Origin: UMGS1590 sp036303105
GTDB lineage: Bacteria > Bacillota > Peptococcia > Peptococcales > Peptococcaceae
Reading direction: 5' to 3'
Assembly: GCA_036303105.1 (NCBI GenBank)
Contig: JAXJBF010000029.1
Coordinates: 1-48,231 of the forward strand
DNA length: 48,231 bases
This document shows, piece by piece, positions 24,414 through 32,115 of the stretch. The notes beneath the pieces are model-generated. The model had not been told where the DNA came from, made no database searches, and saw nothing but the letters and a program-made list of their open reading frames with translations. Each line of letters opens with the position of its first letter. Position 1 is the first letter of the stretch. Position numbers and translations under genes: made by a program.

Positions 24414-24926
24414 TTAATGATACGAATAGATGAATACCATCAAAAGCATCCCAACTAGAACACCACCAAAGAATAGCTTCATAGAGGACTTACTTTGATT
24501 TGTTTCATCAAATGACACTTCCATGATATCATATTTATTCATGTCTATAAATAAAATTCCATCTGTGTGGAAAATATTCTGATATTCAAACAGTTGCCGG
24601 CGCACATTTGGCAAACGTATATTCGCCTGTTTTCCGGTTTTCACTTCAACCAAATATGTTTGCGCACCTTTTGCAACCAAATAATCAATCTTAATAAAAC
24701 TTTCTATGATTTCTCCGTCGACTGTCATTCTCACAGGCCGCCGAACTTGAGAATCAAGAATATCATAGCCTTGTTTTCGCAAGAGCTTCTCTGCTTCCTC
24801 TTCACCAATCTGCGCGCGGCGGCTAATGGCACGGCGTGTATGCTGCTGCCACCATAACCAACCCCAACGAATACAAAGCACGCCTAGAATACAACCAACA
24901 ATCAACCAAACAAAAGGTTCACGCAT
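24414..24926 (-). CDS. Membrane-anchored PD-(D/E)XK nuclease-like protein
   Basis: 170 residues. A membrane segment at about 6-25, a soluble middle, and a second membrane segment at about 150-168, so the middle domain is tethered at both ends. The middle shows ARIGEEEAEKLLRKQGYDIL-like helix, then KIDYLVAKGAQTYLVEVKTG, whose D and E-V-K match the PD-(D/E)XK nuclease core (metal-binding D, then ExK). I do not recognise a named family. It is packed between tlyA (2 bases) and nadK (16 bases) with no promoter of its own. Whether it cuts DNA or RNA, or has lost activity, is unknown. Confidence 0.72.
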   Translation of the reverse strand: MREPFVWLIVGCILGVLCIRWGWLWWQQHTRRAISRRAQIGEEEAEKLLRKQGYDILDSQVRRPVRMTVDGEIIESFIKIDYLVAKGAQTYLVEVKTGKQANIRLPNVRRQLFEYQNIFHTDGILFIDMNKYDIMEVSFDETNQSKSSMKLFFGGVLVGMLLMVFIYSYH

Positions 24927-24928
24927 TG

Positions 24929-25747
24929 TTACTGACTTACCTTTTTGCCAAAGTCATCAAATGTTCGCGTCACCAATTCGTGTACATCTATTGATATGGA
25001 TTCTGCCTGAGGCGCTTTCGTAAACCAATACAAATATTCAATATTGCCTTGCGGTCCTTGAATTGGCGAATGGACCACCCCCAACGTTTTAAATCCCAGT
25101 GCTTCATTAAAATCAAGGATGTGTTGAATGACTTCTTCATGTACCGCCGGATCCCGCACAACACCATTTTTTCCAACCTTATCACGTCCAGCTTCGAACT
25201 GAGGTTTAATAAGTGCAACACCACTTCCATCTTCTTTAAGGATATTGTATGCAGCAGGAAGAATCTTTGTTAATGAGATAAACGCCACGTCCGTAGTCAT
25301 CCAATCCATTAATTCTGGAAAGTCATCCGGTGTTAAAAAGCGGGCATTGGTTTTTTCCATATTTACAACGCGTTCATCAGTACGTAATTTCCACGCCAAC
25401 TGACCATATCCTACATCAACGGCATAAACACGCTTAGCACCGTGTTGCAGGGCACAATCCACAAAGCCACCTGTTGAAGCGCCAAGATCAACAACCACAG
25501 CATTTTCCATCGAAATTGGGAACCGTTCAAACGCTTCCGCCAATTTGAAGCCACCTCGGCTTGCGTAGGGAAGTGGTTCGCCTACCAAGCGCAGATGACT
25601 ATCTACGGATACTTTTGTACCAGCCTTATCAATTTTCTGATCATTTACTAAGACCATACCAGCCATGATATATTTTTGTGCTTTTTCTCGGGTTTCACAC
25701 AATCCTTGTGCAACCACCAAAACATCTAATCGTTCTTTCTTTGCCAT
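24929..25747 (-). CDS. tlyA: TlyA-family rRNA (cytidine-2'-O)-methyltransferase
   Basis: 272 residues from ATG 25747, five bases after the dxs stop. An N-terminal S4 RNA-binding domain (about 1-60, RLDVLVVAQGLCETREKAQKYIMAG) is followed by an FtsJ-like SAM-dependent methyltransferase domain with VVDLGASTGGFVDCAL (about 83-98), AVDVGYGQL, the catalytic-region DVAFISL and ALIKPQFE. The family methylates 16S and 23S rRNA cytidines and in some species affects capreomycin sensitivity; some are annotated as hemolysins. The dxs-tlyA-nadK order is typical for Firmicutes. Confidence 0.94.
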   Translation of the reverse strand: MAKKERLDVLVVAQGLCETREKAQKYIMAGMVLVNDQKIDKAGTKVSVDSHLRLVGEPLPYASRGGFKLAEAFERFPISMENAVVVDLGASTGGFVDCALQHGAKRVYAVDVGYGQLAWKLRTDERVVNMEKTNARFLTPDDFPELMDWMTTDVAFISLTKILPAAYNILKEDGSGVALIKPQFEAGRDKVGKNGVVRDPAVHEEVIQHILDFNEALGFKTLGVVHSPIQGPQGNIEYLYWFTKAPQAESISIDVHELVTRTFDDFGKKVSQ

Positions 25748-25751
25748 GCTC

Positions 25752-27614
25752 TTATCCCTTATTGATAAATTCTGCAATGCGAGAAGCCATTTTCTCCGGT
25801 GTCAAATGATGATCGTCTTTCAACCGATTCGTATCACCGTGTGCAACAAAAGCATCTGGCAAGCCAATACGAAGCAATGGAACCATCATCTGTGCATCAT
25901 TTAAGGTTTCTAATACAGCGCTGCCAAACCCACCAGCAAGTACATTTTCCTCCATTGTAACCATTGGTTGACCTTTCTTCGCCACATCTAGCAATAGGTC
26001 AGCATCCAGAGGTTTGGCAAAACGTGCGTTAATCACACCAATATTCAATCCCTCTGCAGCCAAAATATCAGCTGTTTTTAAGGCTGCTTCAACCATCGAA
26101 CCAATTGCTACAATGGTACCGTTGGTTCCTTCACGCAAAATTTCCGCTTTGCCATATGGAATTAACATATATTCTGTCACCAGCTCATGTCCAGGGCCAC
26201 GTCCGCGAGGATAACGAATAGCAACAAGCCGATCATAGGCAAGTGCACTATACAACATATTTTGCAATTCTGGCTCATCTTTTGGCGCCATCACCGTCAT
26301 GCCAGGGATGGTGCGCAAATAGCTTAGATCAAACACACCATGATGCGTTGGACCATCTGCACCAACGACCCCTGCACGATCAAGTGCAAAAACAACAGGT
26401 GCATGCTGTAACGCACAATCATGAATAAGCTGATCATAGGCACGTTGCATAAATGTAGAATAGATGGCCACCACTGGCTTTAAACCAGCTAATGCCATTG
26501 CACTAGACATGGTGGTAGCATGTTCTTCAGCAATTCCGACATCAAATGCCCGTTTTGGATATGCTTTGGCAAAACCATCCATCCCCGTTCCTGAAGCCAT
26601 TGCAGCAGTCACACCCACAATGCGTGAATCTTTTTTAGCGAGATCAATCAAAGTGTTTGAAAACACTTTGGTATAACTTGGTTGTGTTGACTGATCCAAT
26701 AATTCACCAGTTTTAATGTCAAAAGCACCCACACCATGAAATTTGTCAGGGTGTTGCTGCGCAGGCAAATAGCCTTTGCCTTTTTCGGTTAAACAGTGAA
26801 TTAAAATAGGGCAGTCAAACTGCTTACTATTTTCAAAAACGCGGATCAGTTCCTCAATATCATGGCCATTTACCGGTCCATAGTAGCGAAGCCCCAGTTC
26901 TTCAAAAAAGCTTCCAGAAGTTAACATGTATTTCAAAGAATCCTTTAATCGGTCAGCCATCTCGGCCATTTTTGGGCCAATGTTTGGAATACGCTTCAGA
27001 AAATATTCCATATCTTCTTTAAAACGATTATAGCCAGGATCGGTGCGTAACCGTGTAAGATATTGACTCATACCGCCAACATTTGGACCGATGCTCATCT
27101 CATTGTCATTAAGGATGACGGTCATTTTTGTTTGCAAATGCGCTGCATAATTCAACGCTTCAAATGCCATACCGCCTGTCATCGCACCATCGCCAATCAC
27201 CGCAATCACGTTGCGATCTTCATGAAGGAGGTCACGCGCAATGGCAAAACCATCTGCTGCAGAAATGGATGTACTTGCATGGCCTGCGCCGAAATCATCA
27301 TAACGACTTTCGCTGCGCTTGGGAAATCCAGAAATTCCCTGATACTGTCGCAAGGTATCGAAACGCTCATTGCGCCCAGTCAACAATTTATGTACATAGG
27401 CTTGATGCCCGACATCCCATACCAATTTATCATTTGGGAAATCATATACATAATGTAGGGCGAGGGTGATTTCAACGATTCCTAAGTTTGGCGCTAAATG
27501 TCCACCATTTTTCGCGCACACTTCAATTAAACGATGTCGGATCTCATTCGCCAGTGCACGCAGCTGGTCCATCGACAAATTTTTAATATCTTTTGACTGG
27601 ATGTCTTCCAACAT
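25752..27614 (-). CDS. dxs: 1-deoxy-D-xylulose-5-phosphate synthase
   Basis: 620 residues from ATG 27614. It condenses pyruvate and glyceraldehyde 3-phosphate, with thiamine diphosphate, as the first step of the MEP isoprenoid pathway. Present are GHQAYVHKLLTGR (about 60-72), the thiamine-binding GDGAMTGGMAFEALN (about 145-159), the transketolase central domain with EEHATTMSSAMALAGLKPV, and the C-terminal domain. Length fits. ispA lies directly upstream, and ispG at the window's right end belongs to the same pathway. Confidence 0.97.
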   Translation of the reverse strand: MLEDIQSKDIKNLSMDQLRALANEIRHRLIEVCAKNGGHLAPNLGIVEITLALHYVYDFPNDKLVWDVGHQAYVHKLLTGRNERFDTLRQYQGISGFPKRSESRYDDFGAGHASTSISAADGFAIARDLLHEDRNVIAVIGDGAMTGGMAFEALNYAAHLQTKMTVILNDNEMSIGPNVGGMSQYLTRLRTDPGYNRFKEDMEYFLKRIPNIGPKMAEMADRLKDSLKYMLTSGSFFEELGLRYYGPVNGHDIEELIRVFENSKQFDCPILIHCLTEKGKGYLPAQQHPDKFHGVGAFDIKTGELLDQSTQPSYTKVFSNTLIDLAKKDSRIVGVTAAMASGTGMDGFAKAYPKRAFDVGIAEEHATTMSSAMALAGLKPVVAIYSTFMQRAYDQLIHDCALQHAPVVFALDRAGVVGADGPTHHGVFDLSYLRTIPGMTVMAPKDEPELQNMLYSALAYDRLVAIRYPRGRGPGHELVTEYMLIPYGKAEILREGTNGTIVAIGSMVEAALKTADILAAEGLNIGVINARFAKPLDADLLLDVAKKGQPMVTMEENVLAGGFGSAVLETLNDAQMMVPLLRIGLPDAFVAHGDTNRLKDDHHLTPEKMASRIAEFINKG

Positions 27615-27652
27615 TCCAACGTTCCCTCCCTCACGCAAATTCTTTAAGAAAA

Positions 27653-28537
27653 TTATTTCTGTCGTTTTACAATATATTCCGCAATATAATTCAATACATC
27701 GCAATCGCCAGGTAGGCCTTGCAAAGCATTTTGTGCCAACTGACACTGTTCTTCAGCCATGGCACGAGACATGTCTAATCCGTATAATGCAGGGTATGTT
27801 GCCTTGCAATTCTTTTCATCACTGCCTACAGGCTTACCCAGCACAGACGTATCGCCAACAACATCTAAGATGTCATCAGTAATTTGGAATGCCAATCCAA
27901 TGTGTTTACCATATCGTGTCAGTGCGTCAAGCTGATCATCATCTGCGCCACCAATAATCGCACCAATACGAACTGAAGCTGTAATCAGCGCACCAGTCTT
28001 ATGCGCATGAATATACTTCATATTGGCTTCATCAATTTGGTGTCCTTCAGCAAGCAAATCTTGCGCTTGCCCAACGACCATCCCCTGGTTGCCGGCACCC
28101 ATTGCCAGTTCATAAGTAACACGCAAGCCGATTTCCGGCTTATCTTTTGCCAACCAATATCCACTGATATTCTCGAAAGCTTGCGTTTGCAAACCATCGC
28201 CAGCAAGTGTTGCCATGCCAACGCCATAAACAATATGATTGGTTGGCTTTCCACGACGCAGTTCGTCGTCATCCATTCCTGGAAGGTCATCATGAATCAA
28301 TGAATATGCATGAATGCATTCAATGCTGGCAGCGCTTAATAACGCTTCGTCCACATTCCCACCTACTGCTTGACAAGCAGCCAATGCTAAAATTGGACGC
28401 AAACGTTTGCCGCCAGAAAGCAGACTATATGCCATGGCGTCAACAAGTACATCATTATAGCCATCTTTCTCAGGCAATAACTTTGGCAGCGTTGCCTCTA
28501 CCACTTCCTGAAAGGCCTTCATTTTTTCTCTACTCAT
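27653..28537 (-). CDS. ispA: Polyprenyl (geranyl/farnesyl) diphosphate synthase
   Basis: 294 residues. A trans-isoprenyl diphosphate synthase joining isopentenyl diphosphate units. The first aspartate-rich motif is HDDLPGMDDDELRRG (DDxxxxD form, about 84-98), the second is FQITDDILDV (DDxxD-like, about 217-226). Short chains, C10-C15, are expected from the xseB-ispA-dxs context. The start overlaps the xseB stop by four bases. Confidence 0.95.
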   Translation of the reverse strand: MSREKMKAFQEVVEATLPKLLPEKDGYNDVLVDAMAYSLLSGGKRLRPILALAACQAVGGNVDEALLSAASIECIHAYSLIHDDLPGMDDDELRRGKPTNHIVYGVGMATLAGDGLQTQAFENISGYWLAKDKPEIGLRVTYELAMGAGNQGMVVGQAQDLLAEGHQIDEANMKYIHAHKTGALITASVRIGAIIGGADDDQLDALTRYGKHIGLAFQITDDILDVVGDTSVLGKPVGSDEKNCKATYPALYGLDMSRAMAEEQCQLAQNALQGLPGDCDVLNYIAEYIVKRQK

Positions 28538-28764
28538 TGTTGTTCCTCCATCTGAAACACTTGTTCAACACCATTTTGTAATACCTTAATTTCTCCTTCG
28601 GCATTGCGCAGCATGTTCTGACAAAGACTGGCCATATCCAGCCCAATCTTATATTGTTCCACTGCCTTTTCCAATGGGATGTCGCCCTGGCTCAGCACCT
28701 TCAACGCTTCTTCAAGCTGCGCCATTGCCTGTTCAAAAGACAATTGATTCTTTACTTCACTCAT
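28534..28764 (-). CDS. xseB: Exodeoxyribonuclease VII small subunit
   Basis: 76 residues, the normal size, with the family pattern SFEQAMAQLEEALKVLSQGDIPLEKAVEQYK and a coiled-coil helical hairpin. It forms the nuclease with XseA, overlapping its stop by four bases and ispA's start by four bases. Confidence 0.95.
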   Translation of the reverse strand: MSEVKNQLSFEQAMAQLEEALKVLSQGDIPLEKAVEQYKIGLDMASLCQNMLRNAEGEIKVLQNGVEQVFQMEEQQ

Positions 28765-29984
28765 TGCTCTTCCCTCTTCTGCGAAATTGACGTTACTGCA
28801 CCATCGATCGTACCATCAGCAAAATACAGCCTCAGTGTGTCGCCTATATTCACTTGCGACACAGAACGCACCGCTTGACCATCTTTCTCACAGAAAGAAT
28901 AGCCTCGTGCCAATACTTTCAACGGACTCATTGCATCAAGTTTGGAAACTTTTTCACTAAACGCCTTTTGCTTCGTGTTCATGATATTTTGCATCATATT
29001 TTCCAACTCAGACCACCGTTGGTCCAATTGCAAATGATAGGATGCCAGTAATTTTCCCGCATCTTGCAGCATCCCTGCAGAAAGCAAACTTATGAGAAGT
29101 CTACGCTTATTTTGTAATAGCCCTGAAATGTACTTATCATACCTATTTCGCGCATCAGTAATTTGCTGTGCTATTTGCACACGATCTGGCGCAGCAAGTT
29201 CCGCCGCCATAGACGGCGTTCCCGCACGCACATCAGCAGCAAAATCAGATAAGGTCACATCTGTTTCATGACCAACCGCACTAATGATTGGTACTGGACT
29301 TTCGGCAATCGTACGTACGACATTTTCTTCATTAAAATTCCATAAATCTTCCAGCGATCCGCCGCCACGTCCAACAATGATGACATCAATATCATTGCGT
29401 GCATAAAGCGTGCGCAGGCCCGCTTCAATGGAACGCGCGCCATCCTGCCCCTGCACAGATGCAGGTACCAGCAGCACCTCTGCCATTGGCCAACGGCGTC
29501 TTAGCACCCGAAGCATATCTCGAATCACGGCACCTGTTGGTGATGTCACAATACCAATTTTTTTTGGCATAATAGGCAGTGCCCGTCGTGTCTCTTCACT
29601 CTTAAAGACACCTTCTGCTAATAATTTTGCCTTTAGCTTTTCATACTGAATCTGCAGGTTTCCAACACCGACGGGAAGCAAGCGCTGTACATACAACTGA
29701 TAGCTGCCATTCTTTGTGTAAACAGAAATGCTTCCCTGGGCAATCACTGCTTCCCCATTTTGAGGCAGCGTACGCAAATTTTGTGCCGCAGAACGGAACA
29801 TCACACAATTAATGGCAGCTTTCTCATCCTTAATAGAAAAATAACAATGGCCACTGGCTGCATGACGTTTAAAATTCGAGATTTCTCCTTCGACACGAAT
29901 ATTTTGCAATACATCGTTGTGATCGAATAGTTTTTTTATATAGTCATTAAGCGCAGAAACCTTAATGATGCTATTATTACTCAT
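28761..29984 (-). CDS. xseA: Exodeoxyribonuclease VII large subunit
   Basis: 407 residues from ATG 29984, overlapping the nusB stop by 8 bases. It degrades single-stranded DNA to short oligonucleotides. An N-terminal OB-fold (about 5-100, VEGEISNFKRHAASGHCYFS) is followed by the catalytic domain with IGIVTSPTGAVIRD, DVIIVGRGGGSLEDLWNFN and ISAVGHETDVTLSDFAAD, then a coiled-coil region for XseB. Length is normal. Confidence 0.97.
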   Translation of the reverse strand: MSNNSIIKVSALNDYIKKLFDHNDVLQNIRVEGEISNFKRHAASGHCYFSIKDEKAAINCVMFRSAAQNLRTLPQNGEAVIAQGSISVYTKNGSYQLYVQRLLPVGVGNLQIQYEKLKAKLLAEGVFKSEETRRALPIMPKKIGIVTSPTGAVIRDMLRVLRRRWPMAEVLLVPASVQGQDGARSIEAGLRTLYARNDIDVIIVGRGGGSLEDLWNFNEENVVRTIAESPVPIISAVGHETDVTLSDFAADVRAGTPSMAAELAAPDRVQIAQQITDARNRYDKYISGLLQNKRRLLISLLSAGMLQDAGKLLASYHLQLDQRWSELENMMQNIMNTKQKAFSEKVSKLDAMSPLKVLARGYSFCEKDGQAVRSVSQVNIGDTLRLYFADGTIDGAVTSISQKREEQ

Positions 29985-30465
29985 CAATCGACGCCTTCTT
30001 GTGAATAGCATCTAAAATGGCATTAACAAATTTATAAGACTCTGTATCTCCATAAATTTTAGCCAGTTCAACAGCTTCATTAATAATGACAACAGCTTCT
30101 GTCTTTTGCTCCGCGAAACGCAGTTCATAGACACCCATACGCAGGATATTCTTATCTGCACTCATCATTCTCAGCGTGCTCCAATGTTTTGCCTGCGCAT
30201 TAATTAAATTATCAATATCAACTTTGTTCTCCATGGTCCCTGCAACGGTTTCTGAGATAAATTCTTTATCATCATCTTCCAATGCACTTTCCAAGGTGTC
30301 CTCATCCAATTCCGGAAAAATTGAAATAATATTTGCTGCTTCCAGAAAATCCTCAAGGTTATCTTTATCATGCAAGATATGTTCAAGCACATCCTTGTAA
30401 TCTGTCTGCCCCATATCGCTTGAGTAAATGAGCAAAAAAGCTATCTGTCTTGCAAGCTTACGCAT
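29977..30465 (-). CDS. nusB: Transcription antitermination factor NusB
   Basis: 162 residues from ATG 30465; an upstream in-frame ATG at 30489 would overlap the Asp23 gene more. NusB binds boxA RNA with NusE/S10 in rRNA transcription complexes. The helical family pattern is visible (RKLARQIAFLLIYS, then ILRMGVYELRF and VVIINEAVELAKIYG...KFVNAILD). An acidic stretch at about 45-70 makes it slightly longer than average. It overlaps Asp23 upstream and xseA downstream. Confidence 0.94.
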   Translation of the reverse strand: MRKLARQIAFLLIYSSDMGQTDYKDVLEHILHDKDNLEDFLEAANIISIFPELDEDTLESALEDDDKEFISETVAGTMENKVDIDNLINAQAKHWSTLRMMSADKNILRMGVYELRFAEQKTEAVVIINEAVELAKIYGDTESYKFVNAILDAIHKKASIDE

Positions 30466-30898
30466 TTTGATCCCCCGTTCCTGTTTCATTTATATTACTA
30501 AAATCGATGCCTTGAACAAAAATGTCCACCGCACGCACTTTAACACCTGTCATTGTTTCAATATCCTGTTTGACCCTACGTTGGATCTCATTGGCAAGAT
30601 CCGGAATGCAATAGCCAAACAAAACTTTTATGTTGATGACTATATAGTAGCCATCATCCTTGTAATCCACTCGCACACCTTTGGTGCCAGATTTCTTCCC
30701 AAGCATCCCTGTAAAATTATCTGTCATATTGCCAATAAAGCTTTCACTGGACGCACCAAATGAATGCGCAATCCCCTCTATCGTATTGACAGCAATGGCC
30801 GTTGCAGAAGCAACAACTTCATCATCTACGCGAATAGTGCCAAAGTCCGTATCACAAATCTGGCCCTGGCCATTTTCCAATCGTTTTTCTTCTGCCAT
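30458..30898 (-). CDS. Asp23/Gls24 family envelope stress protein
   Basis: 146 residues. The Asp23 family is abundant, soluble and membrane-attached through AmaP-type partners in Firmicutes and is linked to cell-envelope stress. Visible are GTIRVDDEVVASATAIAVNTIEGIA (about 18-42), GVRVDYKDDGYYIVINIKV and IPDLANEIQRRVKQDIETMTGV. It is the first gene of the operon, with AAGGAG before the ATG and a sigma-A promoter upstream; Asp23-nusB adjacency is common in Clostridia and Negativicutes. Confidence 0.93.
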   Translation of the reverse strand: MAEEKRLENGQGQICDTDFGTIRVDDEVVASATAIAVNTIEGIAHSFGASSESFIGNMTDNFTGMLGKKSGTKGVRVDYKDDGYYIVINIKVLFGYCIPDLANEIQRRVKQDIETMTGVKVRAVDIFVQGIDFSNINETGTGDQNA

Positions 30899-30947
30899 AC
30901 GATCAAACTCCTTATTCTCTGTCTTTGACGAAAGGTCACACTAATTT

Positions 30948-30976
30948 ATTATATCACAACCCCTCTCTCTGGTCGA
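30948..30976 (-). promoter_or_regulatory. Predicted promoter of the asp23-to-recN operon
   Basis: TCGACC (30976-30971, minus strand) and TATAAT (30953-30948) are spaced by 17 bases. No convincing internal terminator was seen between here and the hairpin at 21.3 kb, so one transcript of about 9.6 kb is possible. Confidence 0.5.
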
Positions 30977-31056
30977 TAAAACAATGATGATATTAGATTT
31001 TTTGCTGGACACGCGCAAAAAAAGATCACAAGCAGCATGTTCTTTTCATTTTCAAA

Positions 31057-31090
31057 TAAAAAATCGAGGCTGAGCACGCTCAGCCTCGAT
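31057..31090 (-). terminator. Intrinsic terminator after the DUF1292 gene
   Basis: A 12-13 bp stem (31063-31075 with 31078-31090, tight loop) is followed on the minus strand by TTTTTTA. It ends the alaS-ireB-ruvX-DUF1292 transcript. Confidence 0.88.
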
Positions 31091-31120
31091 AATGTTTATT
31101 GACCGATGGCAAAATAAAAC

Positions 31121-31411
31121 TTATTCTGCTTCATCCACATAGTTGTTCCAAAATTCAACAATAGCATCCCATTCGTCATCATCGTCAATGTCATACAATA
31201 GTTCTTCGCCATCTTCCACGACAATTTTAAAAGGAATCGCGCTATCATCTTCCTCTTCATCCCAAGGAATCAAAATAGCATAATCTTGACCGTTCAGCTG
31301 AACGCGTTCAAGCACCTGCAAAGTGTGTTCATGACCTTCTTCATCAACCAAAACAACCAGGCCATCTTCTAATTCTTCATTGTCATCTAACAGCAAATCT
31401 TTTTCTTCCAT
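31121..31411 (-). CDS. DUF1292 protein (YrzB-like)
   Basis: 96 residues, strongly acidic. The pattern VVLVDEEGHEHTLQVLERVQLNGQDYAILIPW is typical for DUF1292, a small conserved Firmicute protein of unknown function. The acidic C-terminus ends IVEFWNNYVDEAE. It is the fourth gene of the conserved alaS-ireB-ruvX string and follows ruvX by 12 bases. Confidence 0.92.
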   Translation of the reverse strand: MEEKDLLLDDNEELEDGLVVLVDEEGHEHTLQVLERVQLNGQDYAILIPWDEEEDDSAIPFKIVVEDGEELLYDIDDDDEWDAIVEFWNNYVDEAE

Positions 31412-31423
31412 GTCAATTCTCCT

Positions 31424-31846
31424 TTAATGCGCATCCAGATATGCTTGTAGCATAAATACGGCCGCAATTTTATCGATTACTTTTTTTCTTTTTTTTCGAG
31501 ACACATTCGCTTCAAGAAGAACATTTTCTGCCTGTACTGTCGTTAAACGCTCATCAATCCAATCAAGCACAACATGATCTGGCAAATAACTCTTAAATCC
31601 TTCTATAAAACTTTGTATTTCCTGTGCTTTAAATCCTAATGTATTATTCATATTTTTAGGAAGACCAACAACAAGCTTGACAGCCTCCTGTTCTTTTAAG
31701 AGCTTCGCCAAATATGTATAATCTTCTTCCAACTTTCCTGTACGCGTATACGTTTCCACCGGCTGTGCTGTAATTCCTAATAAATCACTAGCAGCAATGC
31801 CAATGCGTCGTTCGCCCACATCAAAACATACGAGACGTCCTGTCAT
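31424..31846 (-). CDS. ruvX: Holliday junction resolvase-like protein YqgF
   Basis: 140 residues from ATG 31846 directly after the ireB stop; an in-frame ATG at 31858, overlapping ireB, is equally possible. RNase H-like fold: CFDVGERRIGIAASD (first acidic residue, about 8-22), VVGLPKNMNNTLG and DERLTTVQAE (about 97-106). The family is implicated in Holliday-junction processing and in 16S rRNA 5'-end maturation. It is part of the conserved alaS cluster. Confidence 0.95.
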   Translation of the reverse strand: MTGRLVCFDVGERRIGIAASDLLGITAQPVETYTRTGKLEEDYTYLAKLLKEQEAVKLVVGLPKNMNNTLGFKAQEIQSFIEGFKSYLPDHVVLDWIDERLTTVQAENVLLEANVSRKKRKKVIDKIAAVFMLQAYLDAH

Positions 31847-31847
31847 A

Positions 31848-32108
31848 TTAACGTTCATCCAAATAATTGATCAACATTTCTTCGATGTATTGATCACGGT
31901 CGAATTTTTTGATCAATGCACGTGCATTATTATAACTGGTGATGTAAGCAGGATCACCAGAAAGAATATAACCAACCAATTGATTCAGAGGCTGATATCC
32001 CTTCGCTTCCAATGCAGTGTAAACTTGACGGAGCACTTCCCGTGGACCCATTTCCTGCTGTGTGGCGTTTTTGTCAAAATACATCGTCTGATCCAGATCG
32101 TCTCTCAT
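31848..32108 (-). CDS. ireB: IreB family regulatory phosphoprotein (UPF0297)
   Basis: 86 residues. The start MRDDLDQTMYFDKN with its threonine near position 8 matches IreB of enterococci, a small substrate of the PASTA-domain Ser/Thr kinase IreK that tunes cephalosporin resistance. The remaining GYQPLNQLVGYILSGDPAYITSYNNARALIKK is the diagnostic UPF0297 segment. AAGGAG at the end of alaS serves as its ribosome site. The kinase itself is not in the window. Confidence 0.95.
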   Translation of the reverse strand: MRDDLDQTMYFDKNATQQEMGPREVLRQVYTALEAKGYQPLNQLVGYILSGDPAYITSYNNARALIKKFDRDQYIEEMLINYLDER

Positions 32109-32115
32109 GAATTGA

